This document shows positions 38,219 to 46,892 of a stretch of DNA of 54,263 bases, one piece after another. The stretch's first letter is position 1, and every line of letters starts with the position of its first letter. This stretch comes from Bacteroidota bacterium (GTDB lineage: Bacteria > Bacteroidota > Bacteroidia > JACCXN01). The stretch covers positions 1 through 54,263 of the forward strand of contig JACCXN010000037.1 in the NCBI GenBank assembly GCA_013696965.1, in the 5' to 3' direction. The translations under genes and the position numbers were made by a program. The notes beneath the pieces are model-generated. The model was not told the origin of the DNA, ran no database searches, and was given only the letters and a program-made list of their open reading frames with translations.

Positions 38219-39472
38219 ATGAAAGACATTTTTGAGAAACTCAAAGAAAACAGAGGGCCTTTGGGCAAGTACTCCAAAGAGGCTCACGGATATTTTACTT
38301 TTCCAAAATTGGAAGGAGAGATATCAAACAGAATGATTTTCAGAGGAAAAGAAAGACTTGTTTGGAGTTTGAACAATTATCTTGGCTTAGCAAATCATCC
38401 TGAAGTGAGAAAAGCTGATGCTGATGCCACGGCTCAATACGGACTTGCATATCCAATGGGAGCGCGCATGATGTCCGGGAACTCCAATTACCATGAGCAA
38501 TTAGAAAATGAACTTTCCGCTTTTATGGGAAAAGAAGATACCATCCTTCTGAATTACGGCTACCAGGGAATGGTTTCTGCCATTGATTCTCTTGTGGACA
38601 GGAATGATGTGGTTGTTTATGATTCTGAGTCTCATGCTTGTATAATTGATGGTTTAAGACTTCATATGGGTAAACGTTTTGTATACCCTCACAATAATAT
38701 TGAGAACCTTGAAAAGCAATTGGAAAGAGCCACTAAATTGGCTGATAAAACAGGCGGTGGAATTCTTGTAATAACAGAAGGTGTTTTTGGCATGTCTGGT
38801 GCGCAGGGTAAACTAAAGGAGATTGTTGAACTAAAAAAGAAATTTTCTTTTAGGCTTTTTGTTGATGATGCACACGGTTTAGGAACAATGGGAAAGACTG
38901 GTGCAGGAACAGGTGAGGCTCAAGGAGTTCAGGATGGAATTGATGTTTATTTTGGAACCTTTGCAAAGTCTTTCGGCCTAATCGGTGGTTTTATCTCAAG
39001 TGATGAACAGGTTATTGATTATTTAAGGTACAACATGCGATCTCAGATTTTCGCCAAAACCCTTCCTATGCCATTGGTTATTGGTGCATTGAAACGCCTT
39101 GAATTAATAAGAAACCAGCCTGAATTAAAGGATAAACTTTGGGAAATCACCACTGCGCTTCAATCAGGTTTAAAAAATGCAGGTTTTGACATTGGAAAAA
39201 CAAATTCACCCGTAACTCCTGTTTGCCTTAACGGGACTATTCCCGAGGCCACAAACATGATTATTGACCTTAGGGAAAATCATGATATTTTCTGCTCACT
39301 TGTTATGTACCCGGTAATTCCTAAAGGACAAATAATTTTACGTTTAATTCCAACGGCTGTTCATACTTTGGAAGATGTTAGATACACTATAGAAACCTTT
39401 AAGAAAATTTATGAAAAACTTATAGCTGGCCATTATCAGGCACAATCTATTACTTCTTCATTGGCCTCTTAG
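38219..39472 (+). CDS. Acyl-CoA:amino-acid condensing PLP enzyme (alpha-oxoamine synthase; possible cysteate acyltransferase)
   Basis: 417 residues of the family that includes serine palmitoyltransferase, glycine C-acetyltransferase and BioF. Features seen are YPMGARMMSGNSNYHEQLE (substrate pocket), VVYDSESHACIIDG (PLP stacking His), the FVDDAHGLGTMGKTGAG aspartate, and the PLP lysine in FGTFAKSFGLIGG. An extra N-terminal segment of about 50 residues sets it apart from the Bacteroides sphingolipid enzyme as I remember it. In Flavobacterium an enzyme of this general kind joins cysteate and acyl-CoA to start capnine (sulfonolipid) synthesis, and a ComA-like enzyme lies 8 kb away. That assignment is inference; serine or glycine as substrate remains possible. 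It has its own promoter and terminator. Confidence 0.8.
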   Translation: MKDIFEKLKENRGPLGKYSKEAHGYFTFPKLEGEISNRMIFRGKERLVWSLNNYLGLANHPEVRKADADATAQYGLAYPMGARMMSGNSNYHEQLENELSAFMGKEDTILLNYGYQGMVSAIDSLVDRNDVVVYDSESHACIIDGLRLHMGKRFVYPHNNIENLEKQLERATKLADKTGGGILVITEGVFGMSGAQGKLKEIVELKKKFSFRLFVDDAHGLGTMGKTGAGTGEAQGVQDGIDVYFGTFAKSFGLIGGFISSDEQVIDYLRYNMRSQIFAKTLPMPLVIGALKRLELIRNQPELKDKLWEITTALQSGLKNAGFDIGKTNSPVTPVCLNGTIPEATNMIIDLRENHDIFCSLVMYPVIPKGQIILRLIPTAVHTLEDVRYTIETFKKIYEKLIAGHYQAQSITSSLAS

Positions 39473-39487
39473 TTTGTTTGTTTTTAA

Positions 39488-39524
39488 AAAGAGCTGCCTT
39501 TTAATTTAAGGTAGCTCTTTTTTA
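39488..39524 (+). terminator. Intrinsic terminator of the acyltransferase gene
   Basis: AAAGAGCTGCCTT (39488-39500) pairs with AAGGTAGCTCTTT (39508-39520), one G-T wobble, followed by a run of T. It lies 15 bp past the stop. Confidence 0.85.
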
Positions 39525-39542
39525 TTAAATACAATTAGAAAA

Positions 39543-39589
39543 CCCAATAACCAATAAAAAGAATCAAATTTAAGATTTGGTTATTAGGG
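39543..39589 (-). terminator. Terminator hairpin of the MutM gene
   Basis: CCCAATAACCA (39543-39553) pairs with TGGTTATTaGGG (39578-39589), one bulged base; on the minus strand it is followed by TTTTCT. It lies 21 bp past the glycosylase stop, facing the plus-strand terminator. Confidence 0.6.
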
Positions 39590-39609
39590 TAAAGAAAATC
39601 AAATACAAA

Positions 39610-40398
39610 TCAACCATTTCCCTGGCAAGATGGGCAAAAATAAGTTCCCCTACCTGCTACTTTTATTTTCTTAATGTTTCCAGCACAATTTGGGCATTTT
39701 CCCTTTGTTCTTCGATTGGGAATTAAAAAACTATCCGGAAATTTTTTGGGATCTGCATTATCTTTAATGGCGGTTTTTAACACCATTTGCATATTTTTAT
39801 ACAAGTCACCTAAGGTTTTATTATTTAATGCATCAATATTTGTGGTTGGATGAATTTTACTCTGAAACAGGATTTCATCAGCATAAACATTGCCTATTCC
39901 TGTAATTAGATGCTGATTCATTAAAGTGGGTTTAATCCGGCTCTTTTTTTTACCCAGAATTTCTTTGAATTGCTTTTCACTTACATCTAAAGCATCAACA
40001 CCCAATTCTTTCCTTTTTTGATACGATTCAGGATTATCCGCCAGGTCTATTTTTCCTAGTAATCTTGGATCATTTAAAGATAAATGATAACCATTTTTAA
40101 AATGAATAAGCATGCGCGCATACTTTGGCGTTTTTTTATCTTTGAAATATTCCAATTCTCCTGTCATTCCAAAGTGAAGAACAAGCCACTTGTGCATTTC
40201 ATCATCTGTTTCTAACAACAAGAATTTTCCTATCCGCTTTGAATTAATAAATTGATGTTCCTTAAGCGTTTTTTTTATGGCCTTCTCTGAAAATGCAATC
40301 ATTCTCTTGTCAATGAATTCAACATCCTTTATTTGTTGATTCATTATTGTAGAATCTGCATATTTTTTGAATTGCTCTACATCTGGTAATTCGGGCAT
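39610..40398 (-). CDS. mutM: Formamidopyrimidine/endonuclease VIII-type DNA glycosylase (Fpg/Nei)
   Basis: 262 residues of the base-excision-repair family that removes oxidised bases. The mature N-terminal proline and Glu3 are in MPELPDVEQF (D instead of the more common E in PELPEVE). KRIGKFLLLE carries the DNA-contacting lysine, GIGNVYADEILF is the H2TH motif, and CPNC..CPSC is the C-terminal zinc finger, with QGNG ending it. The length is normal. MutM versus Nei-like specificity cannot be settled from sequence alone. Confidence 0.85.
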   Translation of the reverse strand: MPELPDVEQFKKYADSTIMNQQIKDVEFIDKRMIAFSEKAIKKTLKEHQFINSKRIGKFLLLETDDEMHKWLVLHFGMTGELEYFKDKKTPKYARMLIHFKNGYHLSLNDPRLLGKIDLADNPESYQKRKELGVDALDVSEKQFKEILGKKKSRIKPTLMNQHLITGIGNVYADEILFQSKIHPTTNIDALNNKTLGDLYKNMQMVLKTAIKDNADPKKFPDSFLIPNRRTKGKCPNCAGNIKKIKVAGRGTYFCPSCQGNG

Positions 40399-40446
40399 GG
40401 TTTTTTATTTTGATTAAACAAAATCCATTCCATGTAAATTGCAGAA

Positions 40447-41046
40447 TTAAAAGCGCTTTGTTTTATTTAGCTCGTTTTGAAGTTCACGCCCTAGTTTTTG
40501 CTCTTTTTCCAATGCTCTTTTCCGGTAACCATCAAATTCCTCACGGATTTCAGCAAGTAAATTTTTACTTTCCAGGGTTAATAAATTGCTCCTTCTGAAC
40601 CTGAAAATGAAAACAATTAACAAAATAATTAAAACCGCCAATAGGGTCCACAATGTATTAATGTATTTGTTTTTATCTATTTGCAGGCCTAAAAGTTCAA
40701 TACTATTCTTTTCGTTTTCAATTGAAGTTAAATCATCACTTAAATTTTTTAATTGTGTATTTAATACTTCAATTTCATTTACCTGAACCAACAACCTGTT
40801 TTGAGCTCCAAGAATTTCATTTCTCAACAAATTCAAAGAATCAGAAACGTTGGAACTGTATTTTTCCAACCATGCCATTTTAATCACTTTAAAATCCATG
40901 TACCGGTTTGAATTATTAATCATGTAATTAAACTGGCTACTAAGTGTGCCGCTTTCAAGAGATTCCTTTGCATTATTCTGCCCAAAAACTGATGGGCAAA
41001 CAAAAAGTACGGCAAGAAGGAGTATATAATTATTAATTTTTTTCAT
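40447..41046 (-). CDS. Exported coiled-coil membrane protein, unknown
   Basis: 199 residues from ATG 41046, which starts a clear signal peptide (MKKINNYILLLAVLFVCPSVFGQ); an ATG 30 bp upstream only adds residues before it. Residues about 65-120 are a leucine-heptad coiled coil, about 130-150 a membrane helix (TLLAVLIILLIVFIFRF), and the rest a charged cytoplasmic coiled coil. I recognise no family. It is next to mutM on the same strand, but without an operon-like spacing. Confidence 0.7.
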   Translation of the reverse strand: MKKINNYILLLAVLFVCPSVFGQNNAKESLESGTLSSQFNYMINNSNRYMDFKVIKMAWLEKYSSNVSDSLNLLRNEILGAQNRLLVQVNEIEVLNTQLKNLSDDLTSIENEKNSIELLGLQIDKNKYINTLWTLLAVLIILLIVFIFRFRRSNLLTLESKNLLAEIREEFDGYRKRALEKEQKLGRELQNELNKTKRF

Positions 41047-41378
41047 AGGTTTAATTGGCTTCTTAACTAGGTTCATTCAATGTTTTTATATAACTCGGAT
41101 ATGCTTGTTAAATTTTAACCATTGTAAAAAAAAATAACACAGAATAGCTGATTTTATTGGCATATAAAAGTAAAATGCAATAAATTACAAAAAAAACGAC
41201 ATTTTTTTTTGTCAATAAGCATATAAAATTACATTAAAATGTAAAAGGGAAAAAATTTCTCATTCAGGGGTATTTGGTCCGCTTATTATTCCAAGCTATG
41301 ACAATATCCCGGCAATTATTATTGGCACAATAATGATGAAAAACTTCAGGTATTGTTTCTCATTTAATCTTCAATATT
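41047..41378. other. AT-rich intergenic region
   Basis: 332 bases with long A and T runs and no gene. A TTGGCAC at 41321 resembles half a sigma-54 site, but the expected GC pair 10 bases on is missing. Nothing further is supported. Confidence 0.35.
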
Positions 41379-42050
41379 ATGACAATAGCTGATATAAAAA
41401 AATTAATTAAAGACCAGTTTATTTGGGATGGTAGAATAATTGCCTCTGATATTAATGTAAATGTTAAAGATGGCACAGTTGAATTAACAGGTGAAGTACC
41501 TACTTATTCCAGTAAAATTGCCGCAGAGGAAGATGCGCTCTCTATTATAGGGGTATTAAGAGTAGAAAACAATTTAAAAGTAAAATATCCTGAACCCGAT
41601 TTCATTTCTGATGAAGATATAAAATCAGCAATAATCGATAAAATTAGCCTTGATCACAGAATTGAATCAAAATACATTTCAGTTTCAGTAGAAAAAGGAG
41701 TGGTTTCTTTCACTGGATCTGTTGATGCATATTGGAAAAAAGACGTGATTCTTGAATATGCCTATCGAAACATTGGAGTGGTTGGTGTAGTTGAGGAAAT
41801 TGAGGTTATTCCACACAGTGATATTTCAGATGAAAAAATTGCTGAGGACATAAAAAGTGCATTTGAAAGAAATGGATTTATTGGCTCTAATCAAATATTT
41901 GTTGAAGTATATAATAGTGAGGTTACAATTGAAGGAACTGTTACTTATTACACCTCTAGAATTAAGGCGCGAGAAATAGCTTACTATACAACAGGTGTCC
42001 GAAATGTAAAAGATAAAATATCCATTCGGGAAAAATTACCTGTTTCCTAA
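41379..42050 (+). CDS. Triple BON-domain protein
   Basis: 223 residues made of three BON domains of about 70 residues each (about 3-70, 75-145, 148-220). Each has the pattern of a helix, a strand, then a G-x-V turn: DINVNVKDGTVELTGEV, YISVSVEKGVVSFTGSV and IFVEVYNSEVTIEGTV. No signal peptide or lipobox is present, so it is probably cytoplasmic or exported by another route. BON domains often bind membranes or envelope components and rise under osmotic stress. A frameshifted paralogue follows 48 bp later. Confidence 0.9.
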   Translation: MTIADIKKLIKDQFIWDGRIIASDINVNVKDGTVELTGEVPTYSSKIAAEEDALSIIGVLRVENNLKVKYPEPDFISDEDIKSAIIDKISLDHRIESKYISVSVEKGVVSFTGSVDAYWKKDVILEYAYRNIGVVGVVEEIEVIPHSDISDEKIAEDIKSAFERNGFIGSNQIFVEVYNSEVTIEGTVTYYTSRIKAREIAYYTTGVRNVKDKISIREKLPVS

Positions 42051-42098
42051 ATTCAAGGACTAAAAAAAGCCAAATCTATTATAAATATTTTTCTTGCT

Positions 42099-42769
42099 AT
42101 GGAAGCAACTGATGTTAACGCGATAGAAAAAAGAATTAAAGACCATCTTTATTGGCACGATAGGGTTAATGCATCCGATATCACAGTAGAAGTAATGGAC
42201 GATATAGTGCGCCTTTCAGGAGAAGTTCCTACTTATTACAATAAAATTGCTGCAGAAGAAGACGCACTTCAGTTACTGGAGTGAAAAAAATAAAAAATGA
42301 CCTCCTGATAAAATATGACGAATCCATTCGAATTCCTAATGATACAGAAATAAAAGCCTTATTGAAAAAAACATTAGATTATGATCATAGAATAAATGCA
42401 AATGAAATAGATATAAAAGTAGTTAATGGAACAATTTGGTTACAGGGTACTGTAAATGCATTCTGGAAAAAAGATATAATAGAAAAACATGCTTTACGAA
42501 TACCAGGGGTTGAAGATGTAATTGATAACTTAACCGTAAAACTAAGCAGGGGATATTCAGATGATGATATCAAGGATGAAATTATAAATGCCTTTAAAAG
42601 AAATGCCGTGATTAGTGAAGATCAAATAAATGTAATTGTAGATAAGGGAAAGGTTACGCTTTCAGGAACTGTAACAGATTATGTTATTAAATCCACAGCT
42701 AAAGATTTGGCTATTTATACTCCTGGAATTACAAAGGTGATTGACAATATAATTGTGAGACATACTTAA
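42099..42769 (+). pseudogene. Second triple BON-domain gene, split by a one-base frameshift
   Basis: The frame starting at 42099 gives the first BON domain (SDITVEVMDDIVRLSGEV, then YYNKIAAEEDALQLL) and stops at TGA 42282-42284. A second frame from GTG 42281 continues with GVKKIKNDLLIKYD and two more BON domains to 42769. Alignment with the upstream paralogue (AAEEDALSIIGVLRV) shows the frames would join if one G were restored near 42277. The stop and the GTG overlap as GTGA, so coupled re-initiation could still make both halves. A sequencing error is the other simple explanation. The gene is a tandem duplicate of its neighbour. Confidence 0.82.
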
Positions 42770-42841
42770 AAACATTATGTGAAAACAAATAAATAAGGAA
42801 TAGAGAATAAGATTTTTGATCCTGAATTCCCATATTAACTG

Positions 42842-43237
42842 ATATGTCAATACAAAATATAAAAATTAGCCAAACAGGAATCATGCAAAAAACCTAAATA
42901 TAACATGGCGTCCCGATAAAGCGGGATGAAAAATACAAATAAAATGCTTTAGAATTCATGAGTTGATTAGAGGAATAGTTAAAAAAAGAATAATTATATA
43001 CATGTGAAATAACCATGCACAAACACGAATGAATATAACATGGAATCCAGATAAATGTGCATTGAATTAAATAATCAAATCCTTTAACATTCTTGAGTTC
43101 CTTAAAGGAAAAATTAAAAACGAATAAATTATATACATATGAATTAGCCATGCACCAAACCGTCCACAAACGCTAATGAATATAACATGGCTATCCCGAT
43201 AAATCGGGATGACTATTAAAAAACAAATTATACACAT
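42842..43237. repeat. Array of three imperfect palindromic repeat units
   Basis: Three units of about 132-135 bp, with conserved cores at 42882-42908, 43014-43043 and 43149-43190. Each core begins CATGC and ends ATATAACATGG. The third copy has outer arms AGCCATG and CATGGCT that pair perfectly across about 35 bases. Just after the core, copies 1 and 3 carry a hairpin; in copy 3 it is ATCCCGATaaATCGGGAT (43193-43210). Units are joined by TTATATACATATGAA. The same family reappears at 54124-54263. The last joint runs into the start codon of the next gene at 43238. Open frames on the minus strand here are by-products. Confidence 0.85.
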
Positions 43238-45022
43238 ATGAAAAAAATAGCTCTTATGTTTATTTCCACTGCCTTCTCTTTGTTAATAATGAATTGCAAG
43301 GCACAAGAAAATGGGAAACAAACATTTTACAAGATCATAGAAGAAGACAAATCTAGTATTGATGCATTGAGTCTCTATCCTGAAGAAACCCGAAATGCAA
43401 TACTTGAGGCCTCTCTTTATCCTGAGATAATTTTAAAATTAGAAAACATTCAATCACAAACACGTGAAAAATTTATTACTTTGATTGAAAACCTACCAGA
43501 AGAAGAACAATTGAAAATTTATGATATAACCCGCTATGAAAATCTTGTGAAATCTTTGGGAGATGGCGGTAGAAAATCAGAAAGTGAGATTGTAGACATA
43601 CTAAAAAATTATCCAAAGGAAATTCATGATGAAGCTCTTGAAATGGGAAGAAAAAACCACCGGATAATAAAAAACATCAATGAATTGTACAATACTGCCC
43701 ATGAATCTTATCAAAATGTGCTTAGAAATTATCCCACTCAAACACAACAAGCATACAACCACCTGATCCAATTTCCAGAGGTTATTGAAATAATGTCAAA
43801 TAATATGAAAATGACTGTTGCTGTAGGTGATTTATACAAACGGGAACCAGATTGGGTGAAAACAAAACTGGATTCATTAAATATAGAGGCGGCAAGAAAA
43901 AATGCAGAGGAAACTGCTGAATGGCAAAAAAAGCTGGAGGAAAATCCTGAATTACTTGAAGAATACACAAACGCAGCAGAAGAATATGCAGAAGATAATG
44001 GATTCGATCAAAATGAATACAGGCAGGAACGAACCCAAGTGAATGAAGTAATTTATCATCACTATTATTCGTACCCTTTCTGGTTTGGATATCCACATTG
44101 GTTTCCATATTCATACTGGTATAGATGGCCAATCTGGTATGACTGGGGATTTTTTTATGGTCATGGTGGAGCAATTGTTTTAACCGGACTTCCCTCTTAT
44201 TATTTTACCTATTGGTTCTTTGAAAAACCAAGCAATCATTATTACCGCCCAAGAGTATCCAGTACCTTTATTACTCATTTTAAAAACAATCCTCGTTCTT
44301 CAACAGGAATTTCAGATGGTGTAGCAACTTGGCTTAAAGACAACCGGGAAGTAATACCAGCAAATTTACTTGCTGATGATGGTAATCATGTTGAAAGAAT
44401 GCGTGAATTTGGATTGTTTGAAAGTGAGTATGTTGAAAACGCAGCAAGACGACCCGGCCTTTCAAGAGAAGAGTTTTTAGCCAATAATCCAAAAAGATAC
44501 CCGAATTTGGATCCTCCAGGATTAAGAGTACCTAATAATATTGCAAGAGAATTACCCGAATTGGAAGCAAGAAGGCCTTCACCCATAGAACGTGGTGTTC
44601 AAAGAACTGAACCAAGAGAAAAAATGGATGACATATACAGACCAAGAGAACCGGAAAGAAGACCTAGAACTGAGCCAGAGAGAGAAATATTTCCAGAAAG
44701 AGTTCCTCAAAGAGAAAGGCCCATGGAACCAAGACCCAAAATAGATAGAAGTCCAACTCCTAGAGTTGCTCCATCGCCTTCTCCCAGACAATCACCAGAA
44801 ATGAACCCCTCTCCTCAACCAACACCACGTCCTGCTCCAACACCTCGGTCCGCGCCAACTCCTCGAGCAGATCCCTCACCAAGACCATCCCCTGCACCTG
44901 GTTCTGGAGCGCAAATAAGAACACCTGCCCGTAATATATCTATTTCTTCAGAATTGCCCTCAAACATGCAAAGTATCGACAGGGCAATTGAATTTCATTT
45001 TAAAAACTGGAAAAGAAAATGA
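43238..45022 (+). CDS. Exported aromatic-rich / Pro-Arg-rich protein, unknown
   Basis: 594 residues. A signal or lipoprotein leader (FSLLIMNCKAQE, a poor lipobox with Cys20) is followed by a helical acidic region (about 25-265) with repeated short motifs such as SLYPEE and ENLPEEEQ. A striking segment (about 270-335) is dense in Tyr, Trp, Phe and His (YHHYYSYPFWFGYPHWFPYS). A middle globular part follows, then a long tail (about 440-570) of Pro, Arg, Ser and Thr (RPAPTPRSAPTPRADPSPRP). It probably lies in the envelope. I recognise no family. It sits beside BON-domain genes and its start codon lies in the last joint of the repeat array. Confidence 0.75.
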   Translation: MKKIALMFISTAFSLLIMNCKAQENGKQTFYKIIEEDKSSIDALSLYPEETRNAILEASLYPEIILKLENIQSQTREKFITLIENLPEEEQLKIYDITRYENLVKSLGDGGRKSESEIVDILKNYPKEIHDEALEMGRKNHRIIKNINELYNTAHESYQNVLRNYPTQTQQAYNHLIQFPEVIEIMSNNMKMTVAVGDLYKREPDWVKTKLDSLNIEAARKNAEETAEWQKKLEENPELLEEYTNAAEEYAEDNGFDQNEYRQERTQVNEVIYHHYYSYPFWFGYPHWFPYSYWYRWPIWYDWGFFYGHGGAIVLTGLPSYYFTYWFFEKPSNHYYRPRVSSTFITHFKNNPRSSTGISDGVATWLKDNREVIPANLLADDGNHVERMREFGLFESEYVENAARRPGLSREEFLANNPKRYPNLDPPGLRVPNNIARELPELEARRPSPIERGVQRTEPREKMDDIYRPREPERRPRTEPEREIFPERVPQRERPMEPRPKIDRSPTPRVAPSPSPRQSPEMNPSPQPTPRPAPTPRSAPTPRADPSPRPSPAPGSGAQIRTPARNISISSELPSNMQSIDRAIEFHFKNWKRK

Positions 45023-45221
45023 ACAGTTAAACAGGGTCCCATAAATTAATTGTGTTTTTAGAATTCAAATGTTCTTATTTGAATACATCGCCTTTAGTAT
45101 TGAAATAGTATGAATTAAAATACACATTAAAAAAAGATGGAAGGATAGTTCAATCACTTAATAATTTAAAAAAGCTTAATCCTTATTTCAGCATTAAAAT
45201 TTCCGTTTTTTCTATTTTGAT

Positions 45222-45254
45222 TTTGTGAAATCATTATTTTACTCCCTATATTTG
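45222..45254 (+). promoter_or_regulatory. Promoter for the lipoprotein gene at 45278
   Basis: TTTG at 45222-45225 (-33) and TAtaTTTG at 45247-45254 (-7), separated by 21 bp, 24 bp before the ATG: a full match to the Bacteroidota consensus. Confidence 0.65.
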
Positions 45255-45277
45255 TTGTTAACCTTAAATATAGGAGT

Positions 45278-45751
45278 ATGAAAAAATGTATTTTCATGGC
45301 TGTTTTGCCTTTAATTATTTTAATATCAAGCTGTAGTAAGGATCAAAAAGTGGTAAGGCAACTAGAGGGTGAATGGAAAACAACAAGCATGACTTCGGAT
45401 GGAACTGCTATGGATAAATCAAGTTATGAATCATTTACTTATGTATTCACTAAATGCAAGGTTAGTAAAGGAGATTGTGATGGCTCTATTAAATATAAGG
45501 TTCCTGTTATCGGTGAATTCTCATTGCCTTTTAAATATGCTATTGCTGAAAGTGGAAAAAAAATAGTTATAAATATAATTATTGAAAATGAAATTATCAA
45601 AGCAATGATTGGTGCTGAAAATCAAACTATTAATGCAGAAATAATAGAACATTCCAAAACAAAGTTTATTTATTCCTATGAGCAAACCGAAATGGATGAG
45701 AATGGAATTCCAGTTACCCATAAATACATTGCAACATTAGAAAGAATTTAA
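45278..45751 (+). CDS. Lipocalin-like lipoprotein
   Basis: 157 residues. A lipoprotein signal ends LILISSCSKD with Cys19. The rest looks like one lipocalin-like beta barrel: LEGEWKTTSMTSDGTAM at the first strand, a typical opening of the family, then alternating strands to KYIATLERI. It probably sits on the periplasmic face of a membrane. Ligand and role are unknown. It has a strong promoter upstream and a strong terminator downstream, so it is a single-gene transcript. Confidence 0.75.
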   Translation: MKKCIFMAVLPLIILISSCSKDQKVVRQLEGEWKTTSMTSDGTAMDKSSYESFTYVFTKCKVSKGDCDGSIKYKVPVIGEFSLPFKYAIAESGKKIVINIIIENEIIKAMIGAENQTINAEIIEHSKTKFIYSYEQTEMDENGIPVTHKYIATLERI

Positions 45752-45791
45752 TTTTTTTTGATCAATAATTTACATTTATTAAGTTCATTTA

Positions 45792-45825
45792 AATCCTTAA
45801 TTGATAAAACAATTAAGGATTTTTT
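45792..45825 (+). terminator. Strong intrinsic terminator
   Basis: AATCCTTAATTG (45792-45803) pairs perfectly over 12 bp with CAATTAAGGATT (45810-45821) around ATAAAA, followed by a T run. It lies about 40 bp past the lipoprotein gene stop. Confidence 0.85.
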
Positions 45826-45975
45826 ATTCTTTTCTAATTGTTTATCCTTTCTCGGATTTAATTCTTGCTTAATTTATGATTTACACCTTAATTGCTATGT
45901 TAAATATATTTAAAATAAACACATTTGAACCTAATTATATCTTAAATTCGCTCCAGAAAATATAAACGAATAAAC

Positions 45976-46806
45976 ATGAAAAAATCAATTTTTTTGTATT
46001 TAATGGGATTTCTTCTTTCCCAGGTTACCAGGGCACAAAAAACTTCTTATGGATTGAAAGCTGGTTTAAATTTAATACCTATTGAAACCCCATCCGTTGA
46101 TTATGGGAAGGTATTAAAACCGGGACTAAATGCAGGAATTTATTTTAATTACAAATTTAATAAACACCTTAGCCTGCAACCAGAGTTATATTATACATAC
46201 AAAACAAGCAGTTACTCAAGAACTGACACTACTTCTTTGCTTAAAATTGTTCAAATGTTAGATGTTGTTAACACTGATGATTTGGCAGGTTTTCTTGGTT
46301 ATTTTGATTTGAATGTTTACCAGAGAACTGAGGCAAGAGTAAACATGAATTATATAGAATTGCCACTAATATTAACCTATTCTGCTTTTAATTTTTTAGA
46401 TCTTAGCTTAGGGGTTTATGGCTCCTACCTTGTTTCAGCAAAAAGTTTTATAACCTACAAAGAAGATATACCATTACTAGATGCAACTCATTTAATAGAT
46501 TCATTTCCACAAGCCGGTTTTGTAATTCAAAGCCTATATCCTGCATATAAGGAAGCACAAACCTCCGAAATGCCATCTAAAAACAGGTTCAGTTCATTTG
46601 ATTTAGGTTTTACAGGTAATATTTCTTTCAAAATGGAAAATGACCTTTGCATTAGTTTTAGGTACACAAGAGGGATGTGGAATTACAATGAAGAAACATT
46701 TTCAAGCAAAAATGCACATTCTGCCTATCAAATTATACTTTCCTATCCCTTAAGTAATTTTTATGTCCGGGTTAAGCCTAAAATAAACAAACCTAGTTTT
46801 GGTTAA
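45976..46806 (+). CDS. Outer-membrane beta-barrel protein (PorT-like family)
   Basis: 276 residues with a signal peptide (MKKSIFLYLMGFLLSQVTRAQ). The pattern of the eight-stranded outer-membrane barrel family is clear: YGLKAGLNL, KPGLNAGIYFNYKFNKHLSLQPELYY-type strands, MNYIELPLILTY, FDLGFTGNISFKM, FRYTRGMWNY and a last strand AYQIILSYPL. It may be a small porin or a structural barrel; no direct partner is visible. It is a stand-alone gene with about 150 bp of AT-rich DNA before it. Confidence 0.8.
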   Translation: MKKSIFLYLMGFLLSQVTRAQKTSYGLKAGLNLIPIETPSVDYGKVLKPGLNAGIYFNYKFNKHLSLQPELYYTYKTSSYSRTDTTSLLKIVQMLDVVNTDDLAGFLGYFDLNVYQRTEARVNMNYIELPLILTYSAFNFLDLSLGVYGSYLVSAKSFITYKEDIPLLDATHLIDSFPQAGFVIQSLYPAYKEAQTSEMPSKNRFSSFDLGFTGNISFKMENDLCISFRYTRGMWNYNEETFSSKNAHSAYQIILSYPLSNFYVRVKPKINKPSFG

Positions 46807-46848
46807 ATTTCAGATAGTTTAATCCTTTAATAAGTATATTTAATTCGT

Positions 46849-46856
46849 TAATTTTG
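46849..46856 (+). promoter_or_regulatory. -7 box for the serC operon
   Basis: TAatTTTG, an exact TAnnTTTG match 37 bp before the serC ATG; no clear -33 TTG. Confidence 0.45.
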
Positions 46857-46892
46857 TCTCAATAAATTTCTCACACATTACTTAAAATACCT

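Noticed and set aside
41321-41337. Sigma-54 promoter before the BON gene
   Set aside because: TGGCAC is there but the -12 GC element at the right spacing is missing.
42894-43169. 91-codon minus-strand frame over the repeat array, and a similar one at 53844-54257
   Set aside because: Both are produced by the repeat units; the second also runs opposite a real lipoprotein gene.
42842-43237. CRISPR array or integron attC sites
   Set aside because: Units are imperfect, unequal in length, lack regular unique spacers and have no cas genes; the attC core motifs (GTTRRRY/RYYYAAC) are not present.
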